Source of the DNA: Streptomyces reniochalinae
GTDB lineage: Bacteria > Actinomycetota > Actinomycetes > Streptomycetales > Streptomycetaceae
Direction of reading: 5' to 3'
NCBI RefSeq assembly: GCF_003323735.1
Contig: NZ_QOIM01000018.1
Location: 186,001-250,000 of the forward strand
Length of the DNA stretch: 64,000 bases
The first letter of the stretch is position 1. Each line of letters begins with the position of its first letter. The notes under the pieces are model-generated. The model was given only the letters and a program-made list of their open reading frames with translations, did not search any database and was not told where the DNA came from. Positions 51,903-60,909 of the stretch are shown one piece after another. The position numbers and the translations under genes are program-made.

Positions 51903-53174
51903 TCAGGAGATCAGCAGGCAGGCGTCCCAGGCGCAGTGGGGTGCGGTGCCCGTGGAGGGCGCAAGTGTGGCCAGTGCGACGCCGGCGGTGCCGTCGAGCA
52001 GGCCGGGCCCGCCGTCGTCCGCCTCCATCAGCTCGGTGACCGTGTTCTCCGGGTCGGTGCCGGGCGGCAGCACGGCCGAGAGGAGAGCGGGGAGAACCGC
52101 ACGCAGCTCACCGGCGGTCGCGGAAAGGGCGTCGTCGGCGGTGCGGGCGGCGACGTGGGCGAGCCCGGCGAAGCCGTGGCACAGAGCGATGTCGGTGGTC
52201 GCGGCGAGATGGCGGCGGTCGGTGAGCGCGTCGAGGAGTTCACGCTCGGCGGTGAGCTGACGGTCGCTGTCGCCGAGAGCGAGGGCGGCGAGCTGCTGGG
52301 CTCGGGCCAGGCCCGCCGTTCCATAGCACCAGGACGGGCGCGACACGCCAGCAGATTTCAAGTGTCCGGAGCGCAGTTGAGCGCGGGTGACCCAGTACGG
52401 CCAGGCGCTACCTCGGCCGCTCGCGTCGTGCCAGCGGTCCAGCCAGGCGCAGATGGAACGGATGGCGTGGAGCTGGCCGCGCACGCGACGGCGGCGGCGG
52501 GCGGCGAGCGAGAGCAGGCTCAGCACTCCGGCGATTCCGTGTGCGAGAGAGTTGTTGGCGTGCCCGTCTGGGAAACGGTCATCGGGCCTGCCGGAAGGTC
52601 CCGAGAGGGTCCACCAGCCCGGCGCCTCGTCTTCACCGTGGGAGATGGGGGCTGTCAGGCGCACCAGGTAGGTGAGGATGTGAGCCACCACTGGCGCGTC
52701 GGGATCGCGCCGCAGCAGGTAGGCCCCGTAGCCGGTGAGTTCTTGGAGGGCATCGAACTCAGCCAGTGCTGGAAGGTCGCCGCTGTCGATGCGGCGGTGC
52801 GCGGCGGCGACCCGGCGGTGGGCTTCGGCCCTGATGCTCTGGTCGAAGCCGTCCAGTGTCCGCTTGTAGGCCCCGGGAAATTGCTCGGCTACGCAGGCCA
52901 GGGGATGAGCAAGGGCAGGGGCCCCGTAGAAGGGGTGGCTGTCGGGGCCGCTGGTGATCGGCGCCTTGGTGGCGGCCGACAGCCAGTCGTGGACGCGCTG
53001 CCACGGCCGCACCTCGGCGGCGGCCAGCTCGATGTGCAGCAGGGCGACGCCGGGGATACCGTGCGCGAGAGATTGCCGCCACCACGGTGCGCTGTGCGAC
53101 TGGCGCGGTGCGAGGTCGGGGTGGGTGAGAAGATCGGCAACGCGTGCGGCGAGGCCCGAGAGGGTCTGGGTCAC
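51903..53174 (-). CDS. lanC: Lanthionine synthetase C-like cyclase
   Basis: The protein has 423 residues from GTG 53174, overlapping the LanB stop by 4 bases. Alpha/alpha barrel protein with two of the zinc-ligand motifs: Cys in RPSWCYGTAGLARA and the Cys-His pair in ALCHGFAGLAHVAA. GxxG motifs also occur in LAHGIPGVALLH and LAHGIAGVLSLL. It closes thioether rings by adding Cys thiols to dehydrated Ser/Thr in the precursor at 56372-56563. It is intact, unlike its neighbours LanB and the methyltransferase. Confidence 0.9.
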   Translation of the reverse strand: MTQTLSGLAARVADLLTHPDLAPRQSHSAPWWRQSLAHGIPGVALLHIELAAAEVRPWQRVHDWLSAATKAPITSGPDSHPFYGAPALAHPLACVAEQFPGAYKRTLDGFDQSIRAEAHRRVAAAHRRIDSGDLPALAEFDALQELTGYGAYLLRRDPDAPVVAHILTYLVRLTAPISHGEDEAPGWWTLSGPSGRPDDRFPDGHANNSLAHGIAGVLSLLSLAARRRRRVRGQLHAIRSICAWLDRWHDASGRGSAWPYWVTRAQLRSGHLKSAGVSRPSWCYGTAGLARAQQLAALALGDSDRQLTAERELLDALTDRRHLAATTDIALCHGFAGLAHVAARTADDALSATAGELRAVLPALLSAVLPPGTDPENTVTELMEADDGGPGLLDGTAGVALATLAPSTGTAPHCAWDACLLIS

Positions 53175-56100
53175 GGTTTCCTCCCGGTGGTGCGGGCCGT
53201 CCACGCCTGCGCGGCGGCGCGCGCCAGGTACAGGCAGATCGCTTCCTCGGGGAAGTCGACGGCGACGGCACGTACGAAGTGCACATGGAGCAGGGATCTG
53301 AGGACATCGTCGAGGCCAATGCCCTGGGCGTGCGGTCCGTGTAGACGCTCGCGGTAGACGGACAGCGCGCGGTCGCGATCCCGCCACGCTTGCACGATCG
53401 CGGTGCCTCCGGGGACGGCGGTCAGCGCCTGCCACTGGTCTCGGGGGTCGGCCAGTCGTACGGCCTCGGTCAGCTCGTGCCGGGGAAGGGGCTCGGGTGC
53501 TCGCGCCGGGATGTTGGCGATCAGCCACTGCATTGCCGCCGACGCGCTGCCGAGGAAGGCGGAGGCGATGGCCACGGTGTGGGCGGTGACCAAGGCCCGG
53601 CGCGGAGGACGCTTGGGCAGACGCAACTGGGCGAGCAGGGCGCGCGAGTCGGTGCGGAAGACGTCTTCGGCGGCCTGCCACGCGGGCCCGGAGCCCCACC
53701 GGCCGGTCTCCGGGTAGGACGTCGGGTAGCGCACTTCCCGCAGCAGTCCTGCGCGGTGCAGGTCATCAGCCCAGGCGCTGACTTTGGCGGCCACCGCCCC
53801 GAAGGCGTCCGGCTCGGGTAGCGCGATGCGTAGCCGCAGGTGTTGGTCGGGGTCGCGGAAGCGGACGTACCACCACGGGGGTCCGTCGAGCCCGTCGAGC
53901 AGGTCGGGAAGATGGCGGGAAAGGATTGTGTCCTGGCGGCGGATGTCCCCGTACAGGCTGGCGAGCAACACGTCGGAGGCGGCGGGGGCATCGTGACGGT
54001 CTCGGCCGATGAGCCTCGCCTGGGTGGGGGCGGGCAGGCGCGGCCACGCCGGCGGCTCGGTCGCCTTGAGGGGGATGACGACCTCGTGGGCGCGGCCCTG
54101 GCACCAGCCGGTCTCGGCCAGGTGCTCGGTGAGTACGGCGGGGGTGCCGCGGTTCAGATGGGTGCGCAGCAGCACGCGGTGGCCGCTGTGTTTCAGGTCC
54201 AGGAGGAGACGCCGATCGCCTTCGGTCAGGCAGACCCGTGCGGGCAGGCGCCGGCGGGTGCGCCAGTCAGCGAACGCTTCGTCCCACGCACCCCACGCTG
54301 CCGGCTGGCGGGGCAGCTCGGTGGGCTCCAGCCGCCAGCGAGCCGCTGCCAGGATGGCGCGCCCGTAGCGCAGGCGGGGCAGGAACGGCATGGTCCGGGC
54401 TGCTCCCCAGTCGAAGACCGTGACGGTGGCGCACTGGGCGCGACTCAGCTCGATCAGGTAGCGGGCCAGGGGCGGCGTGTGGGTGTGGAGATTCAACGCG
54501 TGCATGCCAACGGCTTCGACGCGCCGCCCCTGGTCCGGGACAGCGAGGTACATGCGGCGACCGTCGCAGCCGACCGCGAGATCATCGGCGGTCAGCACGG
54601 TGTCGCTCGGGGGGCGGTATTCATCCAGGCTGATCACGTGGGGCAGGGTCTGCGGGGAACGGGCGACGTGTGCCGTCTCCGCGACGAGCGGCGAGAACGA
54701 CAACTGCGCCGCCACCGTGTTGTGATCGGCCGTGGGTAGGTCGGACAACTCGGCCGCGATCAGGCTGCCTTCCCGTTCAGGAAGTGTGTCGAGGAAGCGG
54801 CCCATGCTGACACCTGCCCCGCGAGACACGCTCACCACTTCCAACCGGAAGTCCCCGCGCTCAAGGCCTCTGACGCTGTCCGCGTGCACACCCACCGCCA
54901 GTTCCAGATGCGGCGGGAGCCTGACCGGCTCCTCCCCCTGAGCGAGGTCAGCGATCACGGACTCATCGAGGATTACCTCGTCGCGGCCATCCAGCACCGC
55001 AGCTTGCGCGAGACGTACCAGAGCCTCGTCCCGCTCGGAGATTGGCCGCCGCTCCGCCGGCACGGTGCCGGGGTAGCCGTCGGGGAAGCCGACCCCGCTG
55101 TCCGCGACCACATCCTTCAGCGGCACCATCGAGCCAATCCCGAATCGCTCGTAGAACCGCATGTGGTGCGCCTTCCACTCAGCTGCCCCGAACGGCGCGG
55201 CGCTCAGGCGCGCCAGGACGAAGGCCGCACGCTCGGCTTCGCGCGCCACCTCCGTGGGCAGCGTGAGGTCCGCGTCAGTCAGACGTAGATCGACGGCGAG
55301 CGGGTGCTTGCGCCCCGGCATCAGGGCGCGCATCCTCTCGGTCACGCTCCCGCGCTCGGAACGGGCCTGAGCCAGTGAGCGCGTGTTGGCTCGGCGGAGG
55401 CTCGCGTGGATCTCGCGCAGGGCCTCCACCAGGTCTGCGACCGGTTTCACGCGGTCGGCTTCGACCGCCGCGAGCTGATCCAGGAGGTACCTCAGAGCGT
55501 TGGTTTCGGTGCTCGGCGCGTGGAGGCAGGTGATCAGCGCATGCCGTTCGACCAGTTCCTTGAGCAGGGCGTCCACATGGTCTGGCCCGGCCTCGGGGAA
55601 GTCGGCGAGGAGCTTGTCCTTCACGTCCCCGATGCGAGCCGGGCCCCGGGCAGCGGCCAGGACGGTGGACACCGGCACGGTGTGCGCCAGTGACACCTCT
55701 ACGGCTCGGGTCCCGTTTCCCGTGGGACGCGGCTGGTACGGCACGATTAGCCGGTCCCCGCGGGTCGTCATGGTGCTGTTGGCGATGACGGTCAGATGGG
55801 AGAGCAGTTCCGGGCAGCTCTCCAGGCAGGTGATCACGTCTGCCAGCCAGGGAGCGCTCGCGCGTACGACCGCCACCGGCTCGCTGCCCCAACACGCCTG
55901 TACTCGTGGGCCGAACTCTGCGGTTGTGACCCCGGCGAACAGGCCGAACGGAGTCGGCCGGTGTGCGGCGCGCAAGAGGTAGCGGGCGACGGATAATACC
56001 GCCCGCCTCACGTCGCGCCGGCGGGGCCGGGCGGATTCGCCCAGGGCTCGGGCCCGAGCTGCGAGGACGGGGCTGGCCTGCTGTAGTCCTTCCTCTATGT

Positions 56101-56265
56101 CAGCGATGCTGAGGACGGTCCGCAGCCACCCTGTCTGGGCTTGATCGGTGTGCATGGAGGGTTCTGTCGTCAGGTCGGGCCAGGGGGGATGGGCAGCGTC
56201 GGACGTGCCACCGCGCGGACGAGGGCGGTGTTGCCGGATCGAAAGGCGCGAGCGGGAGCGGCCAT
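53171..56265 (-). pseudogene. lanB: Class I lanthipeptide dehydratase (LanB), N-terminal frameshift
   Basis: ATG 56265 with GGAGG 6 bases upstream opens AAPARAFRSGNTALVRAVARPTLPIPP. The next residues WPDLTTEPSMHTDQAQTG are in another frame. A C run (G6 on the + strand at 56182-56187) one base short explains the break, since seven C would read PIPPWPDL. The rest (about 1000 residues) is a full-length LanB: glutamylation domain (YLLRAAHRPTPFGLFAGVTT, TRGDRLIVPY) and C-terminal elimination domain (PPWWYVRFRDPDQHLRLRI). It uses glutamyl-tRNA to dehydrate Ser/Thr. An internal start (ATG near 56154) would give a protein lacking about 37 N-terminal residues. Confidence 0.87.
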
Positions 56266-56371
56266 CGCTCTCCTCCAAGAAGGTCGAGGGGCCTGGCGGG
56301 GCTGGTGCTGCCGCATGCGGGGCGTGCGGCAGCACCAGCACTCGGGAGCTGAGCAGGCGTAGGCGGTCTGC

Positions 56372-56563
56372 TCAGGCGACGCCGGTGGTGCAGGCACCGC
56401 AGGTGCTGCCACAGTTGTCGTTGGTGATGTTGACCAGGCTTGCCGAGTCGGCCACCTCCAGCAGGCTCGCGTCGAGCTCGAAGCCGACCGGGGTCGGCGA
56501 CTGCTCGCTCAGTGAACGCAGCTGGGTGGTGTCAAGGTCGGTGCTGTTGCTCGTCGGGGCCAT
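56372..56563 (-). CDS. FxLD-family lanthipeptide precursor
   Basis: The peptide has 63 residues from ATG 56563, with GGAGG 7 bases upstream. Leader: acidic/Ser-rich, with the family motif FELD at residues 28-31 (GFELDASLLEVADSA). Core: NDNCGSTCGACTTGVA with Cys51, Cys55 and Cys58 and Ser/Thr at 47, 53, 54, 59 and 60, suitable for two or three thioether rings. First gene of the LanB-LanC-methyltransferase series, on the same strand. This peptide gene is intact. Confidence 0.92.
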   Translation of the reverse strand: MAPTSNSTDLDTTQLRSLSEQSPTPVGFELDASLLEVADSASLVNITNDNCGSTCGACTTGVA

Positions 56564-56873
56564 GCCGATACCTCCAATATGAGATGGATAGGGTGTGCCA
56601 ACCTGCCTTCGGCGGGGCGCCGACCCAGGAGTCTCTTCCGGGTCCCCGGCGGTTGTAGGCGCCGACGTCGTGACCCGGTATAGGCGGCGTCCCGACCCAC
56701 TCCCGGCCGGAGCCTGCAGCGAACCCGCGTGCGGCACGCGTCGTTGATGTGGGGCAGCGTGCGGGTGCAAGCGGACAGGTGCCGGCCCGGGCCACCTCCG
56801 GCCGGGGGCGTACTCGTCGACCCTTCTGCCTGGTGGTGTTCGCTCTGCCATGGGCGAGTGAAGTCGAAGCGCA
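56564..56873 (-). other. Gap between Nudix and precursor genes; possible coupled small ORF
   Basis: 310 bases lie here. ATG 56874 overlaps the Nudix stop (ATGA) and starts MRFDFTRPWQSEHH, but the frame soon loses protein-like composition and runs through the precursor gene in another phase. It could be a decayed small gene. No other feature seen, apart from the precursor RBS. Confidence 0.3.
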
Positions 56874-57396
56874 TCAGACAGCTTCCTCGTAAAGCGGGTG
56901 CCCGTGGCGGAGCTCCATGAGGGTGCCGTGGACTCGGGCCTGGAGGGCGGCTCGGACCCTGCGGGCCTGGTACGGCGCGCAGTACCCCTCCAGCTCAGCC
57001 CCTCGAAGCCAGCGGTAGTGGTCGAGCTCCGGGTCCTCGTGGTCGTTGCGGGGCTCAGGCAGGGTGACGGCCGTGTGGTCTGGTACGCGCCCGCACCAGT
57101 AAACGTAGTTTGCACCGGCCGCGATGTTTTTCTCCGGCTTGGCCGATATCCAATCGAGGACCAACAGTCGACGGGGCTGAACGTGCAGGCCAGTTTCTTC
57201 CAGTACCTCTCGACGTGTCGCCCGCCTCCCACGGCGGCTCATTTTCCCTGGCACCGCCGCCCGGCAACTGGTAGAGGCCGTCGTCCTTGTAAGTGGGGCG
57301 CACCATGAGCACCGCGTCGGCGTAGTTGATGAGCAGGCCAAGACAGCCGTTCCGGACGGGCGGCGGATTGGTGAGGTCGGTGTCGGCGTGTGCCAT
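56874..57396 (-). pseudogene. Nudix hydrolase with a 4-bp duplication frameshift
   Basis: ATG 57396 (GGAGAAAAC upstream) opens MAHADTDLTNPPPVRNGCLG, LLINYADAVLMVRPTYKDDG, LYQLPGGGARENEPPWEA. The remainder (TRREVLEETGLHVQPRRL, NYVYWCGRVPDHTAV, PLYEEAV) lies in another frame. Removing one copy of a GGCG tandem duplication (CGCCCGCC at 57219-57226 on the + strand) restores the exact Nudix box spacing G-x5-E-x7-REVLEETGL. Nudix enzymes cleave nucleoside diphosphates linked to X. Genes like this often accompany small Streptomyces RiPP or regulator loci; no link to lanthipeptide chemistry is known to me. Confidence 0.8.
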
Positions 57397-57458
57397 GTTT
57401 TCTCCGTTGGTTTCGGGGACCGGACGCGGCCGTGTTCGGGTGACTGGTTCGTTCTCGC

Positions 57459-57716
57459 CTACCGACGGTCGCGCCGCCTGGTGCCGCCGCGACCGCGCAT
57501 CATGACGCCTTCTGTGGTGGACAGAAGGCGGTGTATAGAGCCGAAAGAACACGCCGTGGCAGAGCTGAGTTCTCGGATGGTGGCACCCGCTGTGTAGAGC
57601 GGCGCCACCTCCCCGGCCAAGACGGCTCGCTCTTTTGGGCTCATGCGGTGGTGCTTCTTGTGGCGGAACTCTTGAGCCAGGCGCTTCAAGCCGAGGCGTA
57701 CCTCGTCGTGGTTCAC
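57459..57716 (-). CDS. Small helix-turn-helix DNA-binding protein
   Basis: The protein has 85 residues from GTG 57716, GGAG 6-7 bases upstream. N-terminal basic helix (LGLKRLAQEFRHKKHHRM) and a helix-turn-helix in LYTAGATIRELSSATACSFGSIHRLLSTTEGVMM, then RGRGGTRRR. This size and pattern is a common Streptomyces HTH family (resolvase-like recognition helix). Possible local regulator of the lanthipeptide or DUF574 genes. Confidence 0.75.
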   Translation of the reverse strand: MNHDEVRLGLKRLAQEFRHKKHHRMSPKERAVLAGEVAPLYTAGATIRELSSATACSFGSIHRLLSTTEGVMMRGRGGTRRRDRR

Positions 57717-57773
57717 GTGTCACTCCGAAGGTGAGAGCTGCGGGCCAGAGGTGTTGCGCGGTCGGGGGTGCAC

Positions 57774-58637
57774 TCAGAGCAGTGAGTACTTGTGCGAGGT
57801 TGGTCCGGTTGTTGAACGGTGCGGCGGTTTTACGGCGATGCCCGCGAAGGCGGCGGAGTGCTCGTCCGGGTGGGGGAGGTAGGGGCCCTGCTCGTGCCAC
57901 CGGCCGGCCGCGGTCAGGCCGGGGCCTTGCTGTATGAAGTCGCCGAAGAACTCCTCGATCTCCTCGCGGCATCGGGGGCGCACGCGCAGTCCACGCTCGG
58001 CGTAGGCGTTGACGGCGTCGGGCATCGTGGCTCGGTGCCAGTGATCGGTCAGATGTGTGATCGAAAGGGTGCTTCCGCTCGGCAGCCACGCGCGGAGGGT
58101 GGCCATCGCGCTGTGAACAGCGACGTCATCGTGGCACCACGGCAGCGTGTCGTGGACCAGGACGGCTACCGGCTTGGTGAGGTCGAAGGCCGCGACCACC
58201 GCTTCGCTGCCCAGGAGTCGATCCATGGCGAGAAGGTCGGCGTGGATGACGGTCTGCGATGCGGATTCGTCAAGACGGCACCTGGCGTGCGCGTACACCT
58301 CGGGGTCTCGGTCCACGTACACGGTCGGACAGGCCGGATGCAGCTCCCGGACGACCTCGTGCACGTTGGACTCGCTCGGCAGACCGCAGCCCAGGTCGAG
58401 GAACTGGCGCACGCCAAGACCGGAGGACGCCTGAACCGAGCGAAGGGCGAAGTCGCGGTTGATGACGGCAGCCGTCCTGAGCCACTCGGCGACCTGGTAG
58501 ACGGCGAAAGCGGCCTCTCGGTCGCACTGATAGTTCTCAATGCCACCGAGGAGCAGGTCATATACCCGTGGCGATCGGGCGTAGGCGAAGTGCTCAAGCC
58601 CCAGTGACTGGTCTTCAAGGAGACTCGCGGAGTTCAC
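57774..58637 (-). CDS. DUF574 SAM-dependent methyltransferase family protein
   Basis: The protein has 287 residues from GTG 58637, overlapping the upstream stop by 4 bases. DUF574 landmarks: ARSPRVYDLLLGGIENYQCDREAA, FLDLGCGLPSESNVHEV (SAM site), TVYVDRDPEVYAHA, VHDTLPWCHDD, SITHLTDHWHR. Widespread in Streptomyces, frequently next to XRE/conservon genes; substrate unknown. Intact and coupled to the Cys-rich/DUF5999 gene. Confidence 0.88.
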   Translation of the reverse strand: MNSASLLEDQSLGLEHFAYARSPRVYDLLLGGIENYQCDREAAFAVYQVAEWLRTAAVINRDFALRSVQASSGLGVRQFLDLGCGLPSESNVHEVVRELHPACPTVYVDRDPEVYAHARCRLDESASQTVIHADLLAMDRLLGSEAVVAAFDLTKPVAVLVHDTLPWCHDDVAVHSAMATLRAWLPSGSTLSITHLTDHWHRATMPDAVNAYAERGLRVRPRCREEIEEFFGDFIQQGPGLTAAGRWHEQGPYLPHPDEHSAAFAGIAVKPPHRSTTGPTSHKYSLL

Positions 58638-59605
58638 GCTGCCACCTGCCCTGCCGTTGCGTCATGGGCTCGGCGTGGAGGAACGACCGGTAGGTCGGGG
58701 CGCAGCTCACCAGTGTCTTCGAACAGGGGTACGCCATTGCAAAGAAGGCTCCAGCCCTGCTCGAAGCAGACGGCAGTCGGTCGTGCGGCGTCGGCGTCCG
58801 AGGCGTTGGCAGGCGGGCATTTCGGGGTGTGGGAGCACATGGCAGTCCTTGCTGCGGGGCACTCGGACCCGGACGGCGCCGGGGGGCGGACAGAGATAGT
58901 GGCGTCGGCTTGGCGGCGCCGCGGCGAGGAAGAGCGTGAGGCCGCGGGGCGGGCATCCGGATCGGTCGCGAGGTAGTGGGCGTACTCCTCGTCCAGATCC
59001 ACCAGGCACACACCGTCGAGGTGGGCGATCATCTGGTTGGCCAGGACCCAGCGGACCTGCGGGTCGTCGTAACCGACCTGGACGGGCCGCTTGGGCGCGA
59101 GCACCCCGCCCTGGCCGAGCTCATAGAGCATGCCGACCACGCCCCAGGGACGCGGATTGGCGACCCGAAGCGCATGTGCGCCAGTGCGCAGGATGCGCTT
59201 GCAGCGGTCGCGGGACACTATGGCGCAGGGCAGGCAGACCGGCGGGTGGGTGGTGTACGGCACCAGGGTTTTCCCGGGCGTCACCGGCTCCATCCACAAG
59301 ACGCCTTTGCGGTGGCTTACCGAAGACGGACTGCTGCAGACCTGGCACATCAGCAGCTCCATCGCAAGCCGTTGTCGCATGGGGTGGACTCCGGCGTACT
59401 CGGGCTTGCCCTGTCCGATGCGCTGGGACTTCCTCGCCCACAGCCCGCCTCGTGTGTCGCGGTCGTCGGGGCCTTCGTTGAACCAGCGCAGACCCTTGCC
59501 TGGCACGCTCTCCAGCAGGGCGGTGCTGCCGCGCTCGCTCTCCCACGTGGCGATCCAGGGGACGCCGCGGACGGCGGGGGCAATGCGGTTGTACGGGCGA
59601 GGCAT
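58634..59605 (-). CDS. Cys-rich protein ending in a DUF5999-like domain
   Basis: The protein has 323 residues from ATG 59605 (AGGAG upstream). N-terminal part has paired cysteines (LMCQVCSSPSS, PPVCLPCAIVSRDRC), suggesting a zinc site. A long Arg/Ser/Pro-rich stretch leads to MCSHTPKCPPANASDADAA and EQGWSLLCNGVPLFEDTGEL, which is the pattern of the free-standing small DUF5999 protein. An internal ATG at 58840 with AAGGA 5-6 bases upstream could start that protein alone. So this is either a fusion or two genes whose intervening stop has been lost. Function unknown; WSLLCNGVPLFEDTG is conserved in the family. Confidence 0.65.
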   Translation of the reverse strand: MPRPYNRIAPAVRGVPWIATWESERGSTALLESVPGKGLRWFNEGPDDRDTRGGLWARKSQRIGQGKPEYAGVHPMRQRLAMELLMCQVCSSPSSVSHRKGVLWMEPVTPGKTLVPYTTHPPVCLPCAIVSRDRCKRILRTGAHALRVANPRPWGVVGMLYELGQGGVLAPKRPVQVGYDDPQVRWVLANQMIAHLDGVCLVDLDEEYAHYLATDPDARPAASRSSSPRRRQADATISVRPPAPSGSECPAARTAMCSHTPKCPPANASDADAARPTAVCFEQGWSLLCNGVPLFEDTGELRPDLPVVPPRRAHDATAGQVAA

Positions 59606-59849
59606 GGAGCGGTCTCCTCGGCGGTCGGCTCGTGAAAGAGGGGAGGGGGCGTGGCCGGCTGCCGCTCGCCGAAGTCCGGGGCGGCGGGCGGCAGCCGGGG
59701 CGCCTGCTCCCGCGCGGGACCCGGGAGTGGCGGCGCGTCCTCTCCACGGGGGTGTCCCGGGGCCGTAGGGGCAGCCGTGCGGAGACAGAGAGGACCCACT
59801 TGGAGGGGTCGCCGTTGCCCCAGCGATCGCGTCGGCAACGGCGACCGGC

Positions 59850-60441
59850 TCACGGGCCGGACTGGAGAACGCTCGCCATGCGTAGCGCAGCCTCCACCTC
59901 GATACGGCCCAGTTCGATAGCGGTCTCTGACCTGCACCGCAGGCAGTCCGGGTGGAAGAGCTGATCCACCAGCACTCCGCCGGTGGTGCGGTGGAACGCG
60001 TCGCTGAGCAGATCACCAACACGGCCGGCGTAGGCCCCAGCGGCTCAAGTCCTTACATTCGTCGTACTCGGCTTCGATCTCCTCTCGCGGTGCGCCGAGC
60101 AGAAGCGCGAGCGCAGCGGCCACGGGCACGGTGACCGTGCCAAGGTTGATCTTGTCGCCGGTGACGTACGGTTCGTCCATTTCGAGACCGTGGGTGCGAA
60201 GACAGGTGGCCAGTTCGGTGCACGCCTCGAAGGTCTCCGCAATGCCTTTGCGGACCAGCCCGGCCAGGCCCGCAGCGTCGTCAGCACTGATCGCGCACGT
60301 CTTCCCATCAACGAGCAGGTCTGCTTTACCGATGCCGGCCTGTCGCATGGCTTCGCGCAAATCGTGCACTGCTGTGAGGCGGTCTTCGTTACCCACCTGC
60401 GCGGTGGGGGCAGCTTCGGTGCTGATGTGTGGATCAGTCAT
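59850..60441 (-). pseudogene. Conserved hypothetical protein, frameshifted, C-terminus hidden in another frame
   Basis: ATG 60441 (GGAGAG upstream) gives MTDPHISTEAAPTAQ through LLVDGKTCAISADDAAGLAG and VTVPVAAALALLLGAPREEI to ECKDLSRW. At a CCCC run (60035-60038 on the + strand) the frame breaks. Removing one base continues as SRWAYAGRVGDLLSDAFH, RTTGGVLVDQLFHPDCLRCR, SETAIELGRIEVEAALRMAS, ending TGA at 59850. The second part has strong protein texture (paired Cys in HPDCLRC). About 196 residues if repaired. Family not recognised. The 244 bases 59606-59849 downstream hold nothing I recognise. Confidence 0.65.
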
Positions 60442-60488
60442 GATCTCTCCGAATCGAAGGCGTCATGAGAGACGGTGGCGGGGGCTTC

Positions 60489-60875
60489 TCATAGGCCAGC
60501 GCGGTAGCCCCTGATCGGAGCCTCTTCGACCTGCTCTAAGCAGTGGCACCTGGCGGTGAGATGAAGCAGAGAGACGGGGCGGGCCAGAAGCGTCCACCAG
60601 TACTGGCCCGCGCCGAACTGGAAGTCGAACGGCCTGCCGGAGCCAAGCTCCGCTACGGCTGCGGCGGCACCAGGGTGGTCCCCCAGCCAGGCCCAGACCT
60701 TGGCGAAAACGCGGCGATCGAGCATCCATGCGACGTCCCGCGCAGCCTCCCGTATCCAGCCGACCGCCTGCTCAGGATCAAGCGTTGTCGTCCCGCGGAG
60801 ACACACAGGGGCACCGTCGGGGTTGGAGTGGTCTATGCGGCACCAGTAGCCGCGAGGCAGGCTCACGCCGAACAC
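60489..60875 (-). CDS. Hypothetical protein
   Basis: The protein has 128 residues from GTG 60875 (GTG 60866 also possible; no clear RBS for either). Texture is protein-like: YWCRIDHSNPDGAPVCLRGT, DPEQAVGWIREAARDVAWML, VWAWLGDHPGAAAAVAELG, QYWWTLLARPVSLLHLTARC. Rich in Trp. No family recognised. The upstream side is cut by the IS5-type element only 35 bases before the start, so the native promoter or N-terminus may be lost. Confidence 0.5.
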   Translation of the reverse strand: MFGVSLPRGYWCRIDHSNPDGAPVCLRGTTTLDPEQAVGWIREAARDVAWMLDRRVFAKVWAWLGDHPGAAAAVAELGSGRPFDFQFGAGQYWWTLLARPVSLLHLTARCHCLEQVEEAPIRGYRAGL

Positions 60876-60909
60876 CGCCTGTCAGAGGAGACAACCTCTT
60901 CCTCGCCGG

